A DNA stretch of 10,585 bases from an uncultured Lachnospiraceae bacterium. GTDB taxonomy: Bacteria > Bacillota > Clostridia > Lachnospirales > Lachnospiraceae. Of this stretch, positions 1 through 6,952 are shown in pieces. The position numbers and the translations under genes are program-made. The notes beneath the pieces were generated by a model. The model did no database searches, was not told where the DNA came from, and worked only from the letters and a program-made list of their open reading frames with translations. The DNA is taken from positions 1 to 10,585 of the forward strand of contig CANQYH010000091.1 in the NCBI GenBank assembly GCA_947628025.1. Reading direction: 5' to 3'. Positions within the stretch are counted from its first letter, which is position 1. Each line of letters starts with the position of its first letter.

Positions 1-2
1 CG

Positions 3-1265
3 GTCAATGCGGGGGAGTATCCGGAACTCTTCGACGAGGCCTGGATGTACGAGGGCCATATGGGGTTCGAGACGGGGACCGTGTTCGACGAGGCGGTGTT
101 TTCCCGCACGGCCTACGAGTATCTCCACGGCATTCGTTCCTACGAGGACACGCATCCGCCGCTGGGGAAGCTCTTGATCTCGCCGGGGATCGAGCTCTTT
201 GGCATGAATCCGTTCGGTTGGCGCATCATGAACCTGGCGGCCGGGACCGCGCTGCTGGCGCTGGTGTGGGCGTTCGCGCGGAGACTCTTTGACAGTCCCT
301 GGGTCCGCTGTTGCGTGACGACGCTGATCGCCGCGGACTGCCTGCATTTTACCGAGGGGCGGCTGGGGCAGGTGGACTCGTTCCTCGTGCTGTTTATGAC
401 GGCGATGTATTATTTTATGTACCGGTACGGAGAGACCCTGGCGCGGCCGCACTCCGCCTGGTCCCGGCCCAGGACCGGCTGGAAGTATCTGCTGGGCAGC
501 GGCTTCTTTATGGGGCTGGCTGTTTCCTGCAAATGGTCCGGCTTCTACGGGGCCGCCGGGCTGGCGCTGATCTGGCTGGCGCTGATGATCGGGGGCCTGC
601 GCGGCGGACGGTTCGACTGGGGGTATTTCTGGCGCACCTGCCTGGTATGCTGCGGCTGCTTTGTGCTGGTCCCGCTGGCGATCTACCTGGCGTCCTATCT
701 CCCTTACGTGGCCTGGGACGACAGCGTCGGTTTCTGGCGCAAGGTGTGGGAGAACCAGGTCAATATGCTGGACTACCATTCCCACGTCGGCGATTATCAC
801 CCGTCGGCGTCGCGATGGTACGAATGGTCGCTGATCCTGCGGCCGGTGCGGCTCTTTACGGTGACGGCGACGGAGCGGACCATGCAGTCCGTATCGCTGA
901 TGGGCAACCCGGTCTTCTGGTGGAGCGGGGCCGCGGCCTTTTTCGCCGCGTGCTGCCGCGTGACGGAACAACGGGACGGAAAGCTGGCGTTTCTGCTGAT
1001 CGGGTTCCTGGCCCCGCTGCTTCCGTGGATCCTGGTGCCGCGCTATTCGTTTCTGTACCATTATTATCCCTGCCTGCCCTTTATGGCGCTCTTTATGGGA
1101 GAACTGGCGGAGCGGCGGGGAACGGGCGGCAAATGCCTGCTGGCGGCCTGCGCGGCGGGTTCGGCCGTGCTTTTTATCGTATTTTATCCGGTGATCTCGG
1201 GGATGCCCGTGAGCCCGGAGTACCTGCATGGGCTGGAATGGCTGCCGGGCTGGAGTTTTGTGTAG
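3..1265 (+). CDS. PMT-family (GT39) membrane glycosyltransferase, 5'-truncated by the window
   Basis: This is a polytopic membrane enzyme of the protein O-mannosyltransferase type, which transfers a sugar from a polyprenyl-phosphate donor to a protein or lipid on the outer face of the membrane. The frame is open from base 3, so the true start lies upstream; the ATG at 45 is internal. Visible family marks are an acidic FDE motif in the first outer loop (84-92), HPPLGK (153-170) followed by NPFGWR, a VDSF motif in the stretch after it, a YH...HPSASRWYEW loop near 770-830 (compare the family's YH..HPY.S..W.W pattern) and YHYYPCLPF at 1056-1082. About eight to nine hydrophobic segments are present. 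About 420 residues are visible, compared with roughly 500 or more in usual bacterial members. The family is clear. The donor sugar and acceptor cannot be read from sequence. A 100-base gap separates it from the NHL gene, without a clear terminator, so co-transcription is likely. Confidence 0.88.
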   Translation, partial: VNAGEYPELFDEAWMYEGHMGFETGTVFDEAVFSRTAYEYLHGIRSYEDTHPPLGKLLISPGIELFGMNPFGWRIMNLAAGTALLALVWAFARRLFDSPWVRCCVTTLIAADCLHFTEGRLGQVDSFLVLFMTAMYYFMYRYGETLARPHSAWSRPRTGWKYLLGSGFFMGLAVSCKWSGFYGAAGLALIWLALMIGGLRGGRFDWGYFWRTCLVCCGCFVLVPLAIYLASYLPYVAWDDSVGFWRKVWENQVNMLDYHSHVGDYHPSASRWYEWSLILRPVRLFTVTATERTMQSVSLMGNPVFWWSGAAAFFAACCRVTEQRDGKLAFLLIGFLAPLLPWILVPRYSFLYHYYPCLPFMALFMGELAERRGTGGKCLLAACAAGSAVLFIVFYPVISGMPVSPEYLHGLEWLPGWSFV

Positions 1266-1365
1266 GGATGATATTTGATCCTGCTTTCTGCCGCGCATTG
1301 CGGCGGAGACGGGAGACGGCGGACGTTTGGGCGGCCGCAATTAATTGTGTTCGGGAGGCTGAAAG

Positions 1366-2622
1366 ATGAAAAAGAACGGTTTGGAGCGAAAAAATGTCTG
1401 GCTGCCGCTTTGCCTGGCCGCCGCGCTGGCGGCGTGTCCGGGACCGGCGGCGCGGGCGGACCAGGAGGAGGTATGGTCCGGCTCCGGAAGAAGTATGGCC
1501 TGGTACTGGAGGAACACGGAGAATCACGGGCAGCTGGATCTGCCGGCCGAAGCGGATCCGGCGCGTTCTCTGCTGACGCTGGCGGGGATCCCCGGGAACG
1601 CGTACCAGGACGGCGAACTCCAACAGGCCCGCTTTGCCTCGCCAACGGGGCTGGCGGTGCAGGACGGGGCGCTGCTGATCGCGGATACGGACAATAACCT
1701 GCTGCGTTTCTGCAGCGGGGACCAGGTGACGACGCTGGCGGGGCAGATCCGGGGGCTGGACGCCTACGGGAACGCCGTGGGCGGCTATGTGGATACGGAC
1801 GCCCTGAAATCCCAGTTTGACAGCCCGGCCGGGTGCATCTTCCTGAGCAGCGGGGATATTGCGGTGGCGGACCGGGACAATCATTCCATCCGCATCATCG
1901 AGGACGAGGCGGTGGTCTATACGCTGAACGGCAACGGCCGGGAGGGGTACGCCGGAGGGAAGCGGGACGCTTCCATGTTTTCCTATCCGTCGGGCCTGGC
2001 GGAGGGACCGGACGGCAGCATCTATGTGGCGGATATGGGGAACCACTGCATCCGCAGGATCAGCCCGGACGGGACGGCCGCGCTGCTGGCCGGGGTCCCG
2101 GGTGTGAGCGGCCTGGCGGACGGCGCGGCCTCGCAGGCGCTGTTTAACGAGCCGATCGACGTGGCTGTGGCGGCGGACGGCACGGTGTATGTGGCGGATA
2201 GCGGCAACCAGCGGATCCGCCGGATCTCGGACGGCGTGGTGACGACGCTGGCCGGAGGCGGTGACGGTTTCTATCTGGACACGGACTATATCGAGCCCGG
2301 TTCTGCGGACGGGACCGGCTCTGCGGCGCGTTTTTATTTCCCGGAGGGGATCTGCCTGGCGGGAGATGTGGTGGTCGTGGCCGATTCCGGCAACCATGTG
2401 ATCCGCGCCGTCGCTCCCGACGGACAGGTGCGCGTGATCGCGGGCAGCGGGGAGGCGGGCTACGCCGACGGTCTGCTGCAGGAGGCGCAGCTGAATCATC
2501 CCGGCGCGGTGGCCTGGGAAAATAACTGGCTCTATATCCTGGATACGGGCAACAGCGCCCTGCGGCGGATGTATTTTTCCCCGGAGGAATGGCTGCGGTC
2601 GCTGACGGTTCCGGCCGAGTGA
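1366..2622 (+). CDS. Exported NHL-repeat beta-propeller protein, possible lipoprotein
   Basis: The 418-residue product is predicted to be a secreted or surface-anchored six-bladed NHL beta-propeller, a fold generally used for binding proteins, glycans or RNA rather than for a fixed reaction. NHL-type signatures of the form A-D-x-[GD]-N-x-x-[IL]-R occur at residues 106, 168, 222, 277, 339 and 392, spaced 53-62 residues apart, which suits six blades. The N-terminus is basic (MKKNGLERK) and then hydrophobic. LAAC at residues 21-24 fits a lipobox, but ARA at 29-31 could instead be a type I signal-peptidase site, so anchored and released forms are both possible. The start is supported by GGGAGG at 1353-1358, seven bases upstream. 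It lies between a surface glycosyltransferase and a sensory cyclase, which suggests an extracellular binding role; the ligand is unknown. The fold is near certain and the function is not assigned. Confidence 0.88.
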   Translation: MKKNGLERKNVWLPLCLAAALAACPGPAARADQEEVWSGSGRSMAWYWRNTENHGQLDLPAEADPARSLLTLAGIPGNAYQDGELQQARFASPTGLAVQDGALLIADTDNNLLRFCSGDQVTTLAGQIRGLDAYGNAVGGYVDTDALKSQFDSPAGCIFLSSGDIAVADRDNHSIRIIEDEAVVYTLNGNGREGYAGGKRDASMFSYPSGLAEGPDGSIYVADMGNHCIRRISPDGTAALLAGVPGVSGLADGAASQALFNEPIDVAVAADGTVYVADSGNQRIRRISDGVVTTLAGGGDGFYLDTDYIEPGSADGTGSAARFYFPEGICLAGDVVVVADSGNHVIRAVAPDGQVRVIAGSGEAGYADGLLQEAQLNHPGAVAWENNWLYILDTGNSALRRMYFSPEEWLRSLTVPAE

Positions 2623-2638
2623 GGAGGAAGCGCCGGCG

Positions 2639-4486
2639 ATGAAGATAAAACGGGAAACGAATGCGGAAAACACGAAAAAGAAACAGCGGAAAGCGGGAGG
2701 AAGCTTCTGGATGATGCTGATCCTCTGCGCTGCGCTGCTGGTCTTGCAGTACCTGGGGACCGGCGGGACGCTGGAATACCAGCTCCAGGACGGTCACTAC
2801 CAGAAAGGCGGCCTGCCGGATCCGTTGATCTGCGTGATCGGGATCGACGAGGAGACCATGCAGGAGTACGGGACGTGGCAGAGCTGGAGCCGCAGCGGGA
2901 CCGCGAAGCTGCTGGAGGTATTAAACGCCGACCCGGACTGGGCCCCGGCGGTGATCGGCCTGGATATCGGATTTTTCGGCGAGAGCGGCACGGAGACGGA
3001 CCGGGAGCTGGCGGAGGCGGCCGCTCTCTATGACAATGTGGTTACGACCTCCTACGCGTCGTTCGGCTCCGAGGTGATCGAGACAGAGTCGGGATTTTAC
3101 ACCCAGGACGCGGTCATTACCTACGAGGTTCCCTACGACGCGCTGAGAGAGCAGGTGAGCTACGGGTTCAGCAATGTGCCGGTGGACAGCGACGGCATTG
3201 TCCGGCACTGTCTCTACCAGATCCGCGCGGACGGCGGTACGGAGTACAGTTTCGCCGTGGAACTGTACCGGAAATATATGGGAGAGCTGCCGGAGGCCGC
3301 GCTTGGGCAGAGCGGCTACGAATACATTCCCTACGCGGGACAGCCCTATGATTATTACGGGTCGGAGACGGCGGGGCTTTCGTTCGCCCAGGTGGTGAGC
3401 GGCGAGATCCCGGCGGAGTTTTTCGCGGGGGCCATCGTATTGGTGGGCCCGTATACGACGGGGCTGATGGATTCCTATTATACCTCCGTCAGCCGCGACG
3501 TGCCGATGTACGGCGTGGAGGTCCACGCCAATATCCTGCAGGCGCTGCTGGAGGGGAATCGGAAAACGGAGCTTCCGCAGGCGGCGCGGCTGCTGGTCAC
3601 GCTGGCGCTGATGGCGGCGACGCTTCTGTGCCTGCGGACGCGTCGGGTGGGCGTCTCGGCGGCGCTGACCGCGGCCTGTCTGGGGGTTTACTGGTTCGGG
3701 ACCGGCGCGCTTTATGAGCGGGGCTGGGTGCTGCCGTTGCTCTATCCCATGGCTTCGGCGGCCGTGCTCTATATCTGCTACGTGGCGTTCCAGTATCTGC
3801 GGGAGCGGAGAGAGAAGAAGCGGCTGGAGGGGATCTTCGGCAAATACGTATCGAAAGAGGTGGCCCAGAACATCGTAAAGGGCGGCGAGGAAGCCCTGAA
3901 ACTGGGCGGCCAGAAGAAAGATATCGCGGTGCTGTTCGTGGACATTCGCGGCTTCACCCCGCTGTCGGAATCGCTGCCTCCGGAAAAGGTCGTGGAGATC
4001 CTGAACCGTTACCTGGAACTGACGACGACGGCGGTGTTTAACAATCACGGCACCGTGGACAAATTCATCGGCGACGCCACGATGGCGGTTTACAACGCCC
4101 CGCTGGATCTGGACGACTACGTCTTCTGCGCCGTCAAGACCGGCCTGGACATGGCTGCGGCGGCCAAAGCGCTGGAAGAGGAGCTGAAGCTGGTGACGGA
4201 CAAAAAGGTGGGCTTCGGCGTCGGCATCAACTGCGGCAGTGCGGTCATTGGAAATATCGGCACTTCGGCCCGCATGGACTACACGGCCATCGGAAATACG
4301 GTCAATGTGGCGGCCCGTCTGGAGGGCCAGGCCAAGGCCGGGGAGGTCGTGATCAGCCAGGCGGTCTACGACCGTCTGCAGGGACGCATCCGCGTGACCA
4401 GCCTCGGCAAGCGCGCCCTCAAGGGGATCGCGGAAGCGTCGGAGGTCTACCGGGTCGACGGGATCGTCGAGGACGCGGGAACCTGA
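2639..4486 (+). CDS. CHASE2-domain class III adenylate cyclase
   Basis: This 615-residue membrane sensor probably makes cAMP from ATP in response to an extracellular cue. Order of parts: basic N-terminus; membrane segment about 23-40; extracellular CHASE2 domain about 45-310 (ICVIGIDEE and VIGLDIGFF motifs); three more membrane helices about 315-334, 338-359 and 364-387; a linker helix containing GIFGKYVSKEV; and a cytoplasmic class III catalytic domain about 428-590. The metal-binding aspartates are D435 (FVDIRGFT) and D479 (KFIGD). The purine-selecting pair is K475 and D547 (MDYTAIG), which in the family points to ATP rather than GTP. The transition-state residues N556 and R560 (NTVNVAAR) are also present, so the domain should be active as a homodimer. 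GGAGGAAG at 2623-2630 starts at the base after the NHL stop codon and sets this ATG. The 16-base gap makes co-transcription with the NHL gene very likely. Confidence 0.95.
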   Translation: MKIKRETNAENTKKKQRKAGGSFWMMLILCAALLVLQYLGTGGTLEYQLQDGHYQKGGLPDPLICVIGIDEETMQEYGTWQSWSRSGTAKLLEVLNADPDWAPAVIGLDIGFFGESGTETDRELAEAAALYDNVVTTSYASFGSEVIETESGFYTQDAVITYEVPYDALREQVSYGFSNVPVDSDGIVRHCLYQIRADGGTEYSFAVELYRKYMGELPEAALGQSGYEYIPYAGQPYDYYGSETAGLSFAQVVSGEIPAEFFAGAIVLVGPYTTGLMDSYYTSVSRDVPMYGVEVHANILQALLEGNRKTELPQAARLLVTLALMAATLLCLRTRRVGVSAALTAACLGVYWFGTGALYERGWVLPLLYPMASAAVLYICYVAFQYLRERREKKRLEGIFGKYVSKEVAQNIVKGGEEALKLGGQKKDIAVLFVDIRGFTPLSESLPPEKVVEILNRYLELTTTAVFNNHGTVDKFIGDATMAVYNAPLDLDDYVFCAVKTGLDMAAAAKALEEELKLVTDKKVGFGVGINCGSAVIGNIGTSARMDYTAIGNTVNVAARLEGQAKAGEVVISQAVYDRLQGRIRVTSLGKRALKGIAEASEVYRVDGIVEDAGT

Positions 4487-4532
4487 GCGGGCCGGGAAAG
4501 GCCGTCAGGGTTACAGTATCATATGGAAAAGG

Positions 4533-4623
4533 CCGGGTGCAGGCCGGTTCCTCCGGGATCATTTAAAAGCTGCCTGAAAAGGCGGCCGGTTCCCGGGACC
4601 GGGTCCCTGCACCCGGATTTTTT
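4533..4623 (+). terminator. Intrinsic terminator with branched, long-loop hairpin after the cyclase gene
   Basis: A perfect 11-bp inverted repeat pairs CCGGGTGCAGG (4533-4543) with CCTGCACCCGG (4606-4616), and six T residues follow at 4618-4623. A run of A's just before the left arm can extend the pairing with the T-tract. The 62-base loop is itself structured: GCTGCCT (4569-4575) and AGGCGGC (4580-4586) form a 7-bp stem, with one G-U pair, closed by a GAAA tetraloop. GGCCGGTTC occurs twice (4542-4550 and 4584-4592). It lies 46 bases after the cyclase stop and just before the next promoter, so termination of the upstream transcript is the simplest reading. The loop is unusually long for a plain terminator. 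Confidence 0.7.
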
Positions 4624-4647
4624 AGGGCTGTACGGACGGCGTTTTTC

Positions 4648-4656
4648 TGATATAAT
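4648..4656 (+). promoter_or_regulatory. Extended -10 promoter for the DUF2264 gene
   Basis: TGA followed by TATAAT gives a perfect extended -10 element of the main housekeeping sigma factor (TG at 4648-4649, TATAAT at 4651-4656). The -35 region at the ideal 17-base spacing (CTGTAC, 4628-4633) is poor, which extended -10 promoters tolerate. Transcription would start near 4663 and leave an untranslated leader of about 65 bases before the ATG at 4728. It follows directly after a terminator, as expected for an independent transcription unit. Confidence 0.68.
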
Positions 4657-4727
4657 AGATACCAGCCGGGCGCGTATGCGGCGGCTCGGCGGGATCTTGC
4701 AGACAGAAAAAACGGGAGGAGACCGGT

Positions 4728-6788
4728 ATGAAACATAAATTTGAACCGAACCATCTGGATTATGAACTGAGTCCGTATACGGGGCTGACGCGGGAGAGCT
4801 GGATCGAGGCGGCGGAGTATCTGCTGACCGGTATTTTCCGGAATATCCGGGATTTTAAGGATCCGGTCGTGATGCCGCGCAGGGAGACGAAAGTCACATA
4901 TCCCCACCGGCCGGACGCGGTGTGGGAGTTTCAGGCGGAGTATTTCGAGGGGCTGGCGCGTTCTCTGTTTATCGCCGCGCCGCTCGTACATATCGAGCCG
5001 GAGCTGACGATCAGCGGCATCTGCATCCGGGACTATTATAAGAGCCATATTCTGCGGTCGTGTACGCCGGGCGACAGCGTCTATGTGGGAAGCTACGCCG
5101 AGTGCAAGAGGCTTTCGAAAGATCCCAATCCGTTCCGGACATTCCAGCAGACGGTGGAGACCTGCGCGCTGGTCATCGGATTGTGGATGAGCCGGGAGGA
5201 GATCTGGGACACTTATACGAAAGCCGAAAAGGACGTGATCGCGGATTTCCTGCTGGAGTACGCCCACGGGAACACGGTGCCGCAGAACTGGCGGCTGTTC
5301 AATATGCTCGACATGGCGTTTCTGCATATGGAGGGTTATGAGATCGACGCGGATATCATGCGGGAGCACGCGCAGGCGATCCTCGCGTACTATGCGGGGG
5401 ACGGCTGGTACCGCGACGGCCATTCGTTCGATTATTATTCCTGCTGGGCGTTCAACGTCTATGCGCCGCTCTGGAACCAGTGGTACGGTTACGAACACGA
5501 GCCGTATCTGGCAAAGCGGTTCGAGGAAAATTCCAACGCGCTGATGAGGACCTACGCCGGATTTTTTGACGAGGACGGATTCACGAATATGTGGGGCCGG
5601 AGCAATATTTACAGAAACGCCGCCACCAGCGCGTTTGACGGCAATCTGCTGCTGAGACATCCGGCGGCGGACCCGGGACTGGCGCGGCGCATCTCGTCGG
5701 GCTCCCTGATGCAGTTTCTGGGACGCGAGGATGTTTTGTACGAGGGCGTGCCGACGCTGGGATTTTACGGGCAGTTCACGCCGCTCGTGCAGGGGTATTC
5801 CTGCGCGGAGTCGCCGTTTTGGCTCGGCAAGGCGTTTCTGTGCCTGCATCTGCCCGCCGATCATCCGTTCTGGACCGCGAAAGAAAATAACGGCGATTGG
5901 GAAAAATTGAAACAAAACGAAGTGAAGGTGACGACCCTCGACGGCCCGGCCCTCTGCTTCAGCAATCATAAGGCGAACGGCGAGACGGTCCTGCGCAGCG
6001 GAAAGGTCGTCAAGGAGAGAAACGACATCCACGGCATGTGGAATTATTCCAAGCTGTGCTATAACACGAAATACCCGTGGGAATCGGCCCCGTCGGAAGC
6101 GCTGGAGGCGCAGCAGTATGTGCTCCACGACGTAACGTCGGATACCTACGACCGGGCGAACGTGACGTTCTGGTACGGGGAAAAGGACGGCGTGCTTTAC
6201 CGGCGGCAGTTTTTCGGGTACAATCTGGAGACGGAATGCAGCTGGATCCAGGCGGTGAACCTGGCCGATTATCCGGTTCCCTATGGGATCGTGCGCGCGG
6301 ACCGGCTACGGCTGTTCAAAAAGCCGGTGGAACTGACGCTGGGCGCTTACGGGTTCCCGGATCACGGGACGGAGATCCTTGCCAGGGAGCGGGAGTACGA
6401 GGGCGGAATCGCTCACGCCGTGATCCTGAAAGGAACGGATTTTACGGGGCGGAAAAAGCAGCTCGCCATGACGGTCTACGACGGCTGGGACTGCCTGAAA
6501 ACGATGGCCAGCACGGGGACGAATGCGGATTCGGAGAGATCGGTGATCGTCTATGCGGAGACGGCCAGGCGCAGCCACAATCACTATGAGCAGGCGATCC
6601 TTGTTTCCCAGGTGATCACGAAAGAGGACCGGACCGATTTCACGGATGACGAACTGTTCCCGATCGAAAAGATCGCCTATACCGACCCGCAGTCGAGGGG
6701 CGGCTACGGTCCGGTAACGATCACGCACAGGGACGGGACGGTCCGGACGATCGATTTTGACGGGATCGAGGGGCGGCTCATGCTTTAG
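4728..6788 (+). CDS. DUF2264 domain protein, probable intracellular carbohydrate-active enzyme
   Basis: This 686-residue protein matches the DUF2264 pattern: an N-terminal ELSPYTGLTRESWIEAAEYLL-like opening, then QNWRLFNML, GDGWYRDG (residues about 224-231) and WGRSNIYR (289-296), followed by a long beta-rich C-terminal half. The family is thought to have an (alpha/alpha)-barrel N-terminal domain like unsaturated uronyl hydrolases. I recall relatives being placed among glycoside hydrolases acting on uronic-acid glycans, but with low certainty. The many Trp, Tyr, Asp and Glu residues in the 200-300 stretch look like a sugar-binding cleft. There is no signal peptide or membrane segment, so it should act in the cytoplasm on imported oligosaccharides. 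GGGAGGAG at 4714-4721, six bases upstream, sets the start. It appears to be transcribed alone from the promoter at 4648. Family assignment is firm; the substrate is unknown. Confidence 0.85.
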   Translation: MKHKFEPNHLDYELSPYTGLTRESWIEAAEYLLTGIFRNIRDFKDPVVMPRRETKVTYPHRPDAVWEFQAEYFEGLARSLFIAAPLVHIEPELTISGICIRDYYKSHILRSCTPGDSVYVGSYAECKRLSKDPNPFRTFQQTVETCALVIGLWMSREEIWDTYTKAEKDVIADFLLEYAHGNTVPQNWRLFNMLDMAFLHMEGYEIDADIMREHAQAILAYYAGDGWYRDGHSFDYYSCWAFNVYAPLWNQWYGYEHEPYLAKRFEENSNALMRTYAGFFDEDGFTNMWGRSNIYRNAATSAFDGNLLLRHPAADPGLARRISSGSLMQFLGREDVLYEGVPTLGFYGQFTPLVQGYSCAESPFWLGKAFLCLHLPADHPFWTAKENNGDWEKLKQNEVKVTTLDGPALCFSNHKANGETVLRSGKVVKERNDIHGMWNYSKLCYNTKYPWESAPSEALEAQQYVLHDVTSDTYDRANVTFWYGEKDGVLYRRQFFGYNLETECSWIQAVNLADYPVPYGIVRADRLRLFKKPVELTLGAYGFPDHGTEILAREREYEGGIAHAVILKGTDFTGRKKQLAMTVYDGWDCLKTMASTGTNADSERSVIVYAETARRSHNHYEQAILVSQVITKEDRTDFTDDELFPIEKIAYTDPQSRGGYGPVTITHRDGTVRTIDFDGIEGRLML

Positions 6789-6795
6789 GCTGCTG

Positions 6796-6815
6796 ACTTT
6801 GTAGTACTTTTGTAG
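6796..6815 (+). repeat. Tandem near-identical 9/10-bp direct repeat, operator-like
   Basis: ACTTTGTAG (6796-6804) and ACTTTTGTAG (6806-6815) differ by one extra T and begin 10 bases apart, about one helical turn. They lie just upstream of the promoter-like elements at 6824-6842, where a regulator acting on the orphan gene pair could bind. AT-rich DNA produces such repeats by chance, so the regulatory reading is tentative. Confidence 0.35.
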
Positions 6816-6823
6816 CATCCGCC

Positions 6824-6842
6824 TGTTATCATCTTATATAAA
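6824..6842 (+). promoter_or_regulatory. Candidate promoter for the orphan gene pair
   Basis: TGT followed by TATCAT (6824-6832) is an extended -10 element with five of six consensus bases. TATATA/TATAAA at 6835-6842 is an overlapping alternative -10; a TTGTAG at 6810-6815 would be its -35 at a rather long 19-base spacing. This is one of the few AT-rich stretches in the window and lies at the head of a new gene pair. The leader would be about 105-115 bases. Which element is used cannot be told from sequence. Confidence 0.45.
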
Positions 6843-6876
6843 ACAATGGAGACGCCGCGCGACGTTTCCGGCTTTT

Positions 6877-6893
6877 GGCCTTTGGCGGAGGCC
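6877..6893 (+). other. Small hairpin in the leader of the orphan gene pair
   Basis: GGCCT (6877-6881) and AGGCC (6889-6893) form a perfect 5-bp stem with a 7-base loop. It would lie in the untranslated leader, about 60 bases before the start at 6953. No T-tract follows, so it is not a terminator. It may be chance in GC-rich DNA. Confidence 0.25.
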
Positions 6894-6952
6894 CGTTTGG
6901 GAGCTGCGGCAGGGAGCGCGCGGAACATGGAGAAGAAGAGGGAGGATGACCT

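Noticed and set aside
1288..1306. Hairpin CTGCCGC/GCGGCGG between the PMT and NHL genes
   Set aside because: No T-tract follows and the stem includes a G-U pair, so it is not a convincing terminator; such stems arise easily in GC-rich DNA.
1174..2673. A 499-codon open frame on the minus strand opposite the NHL gene
   Set aside because: The encoded protein is rich in Arg, His and Pro with no recognisable domain, and it opposes a clear signal-peptide and NHL-repeat gene. Long antisense frames are common in high-GC DNA.
4517..4522. TATCAT as a -10 element just before the terminator
   Set aside because: No -35 element lies at a suitable distance, and transcripts from it would run straight into the terminator. 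A short RNA there cannot be fully excluded.
4523..4738. A 71-codon + strand frame between the cyclase and DUF2264 genes
   Set aside because: It has no ribosome binding site, spans the terminator hairpin and the promoter, and overlaps the DUF2264 start.
4563..6128. A 521-codon minus-strand open frame opposite the DUF2264 gene
   Set aside because: Its composition is typical of an antisense shadow and its C-terminal part runs through the terminator and promoter region. The + strand frame matches a known family.
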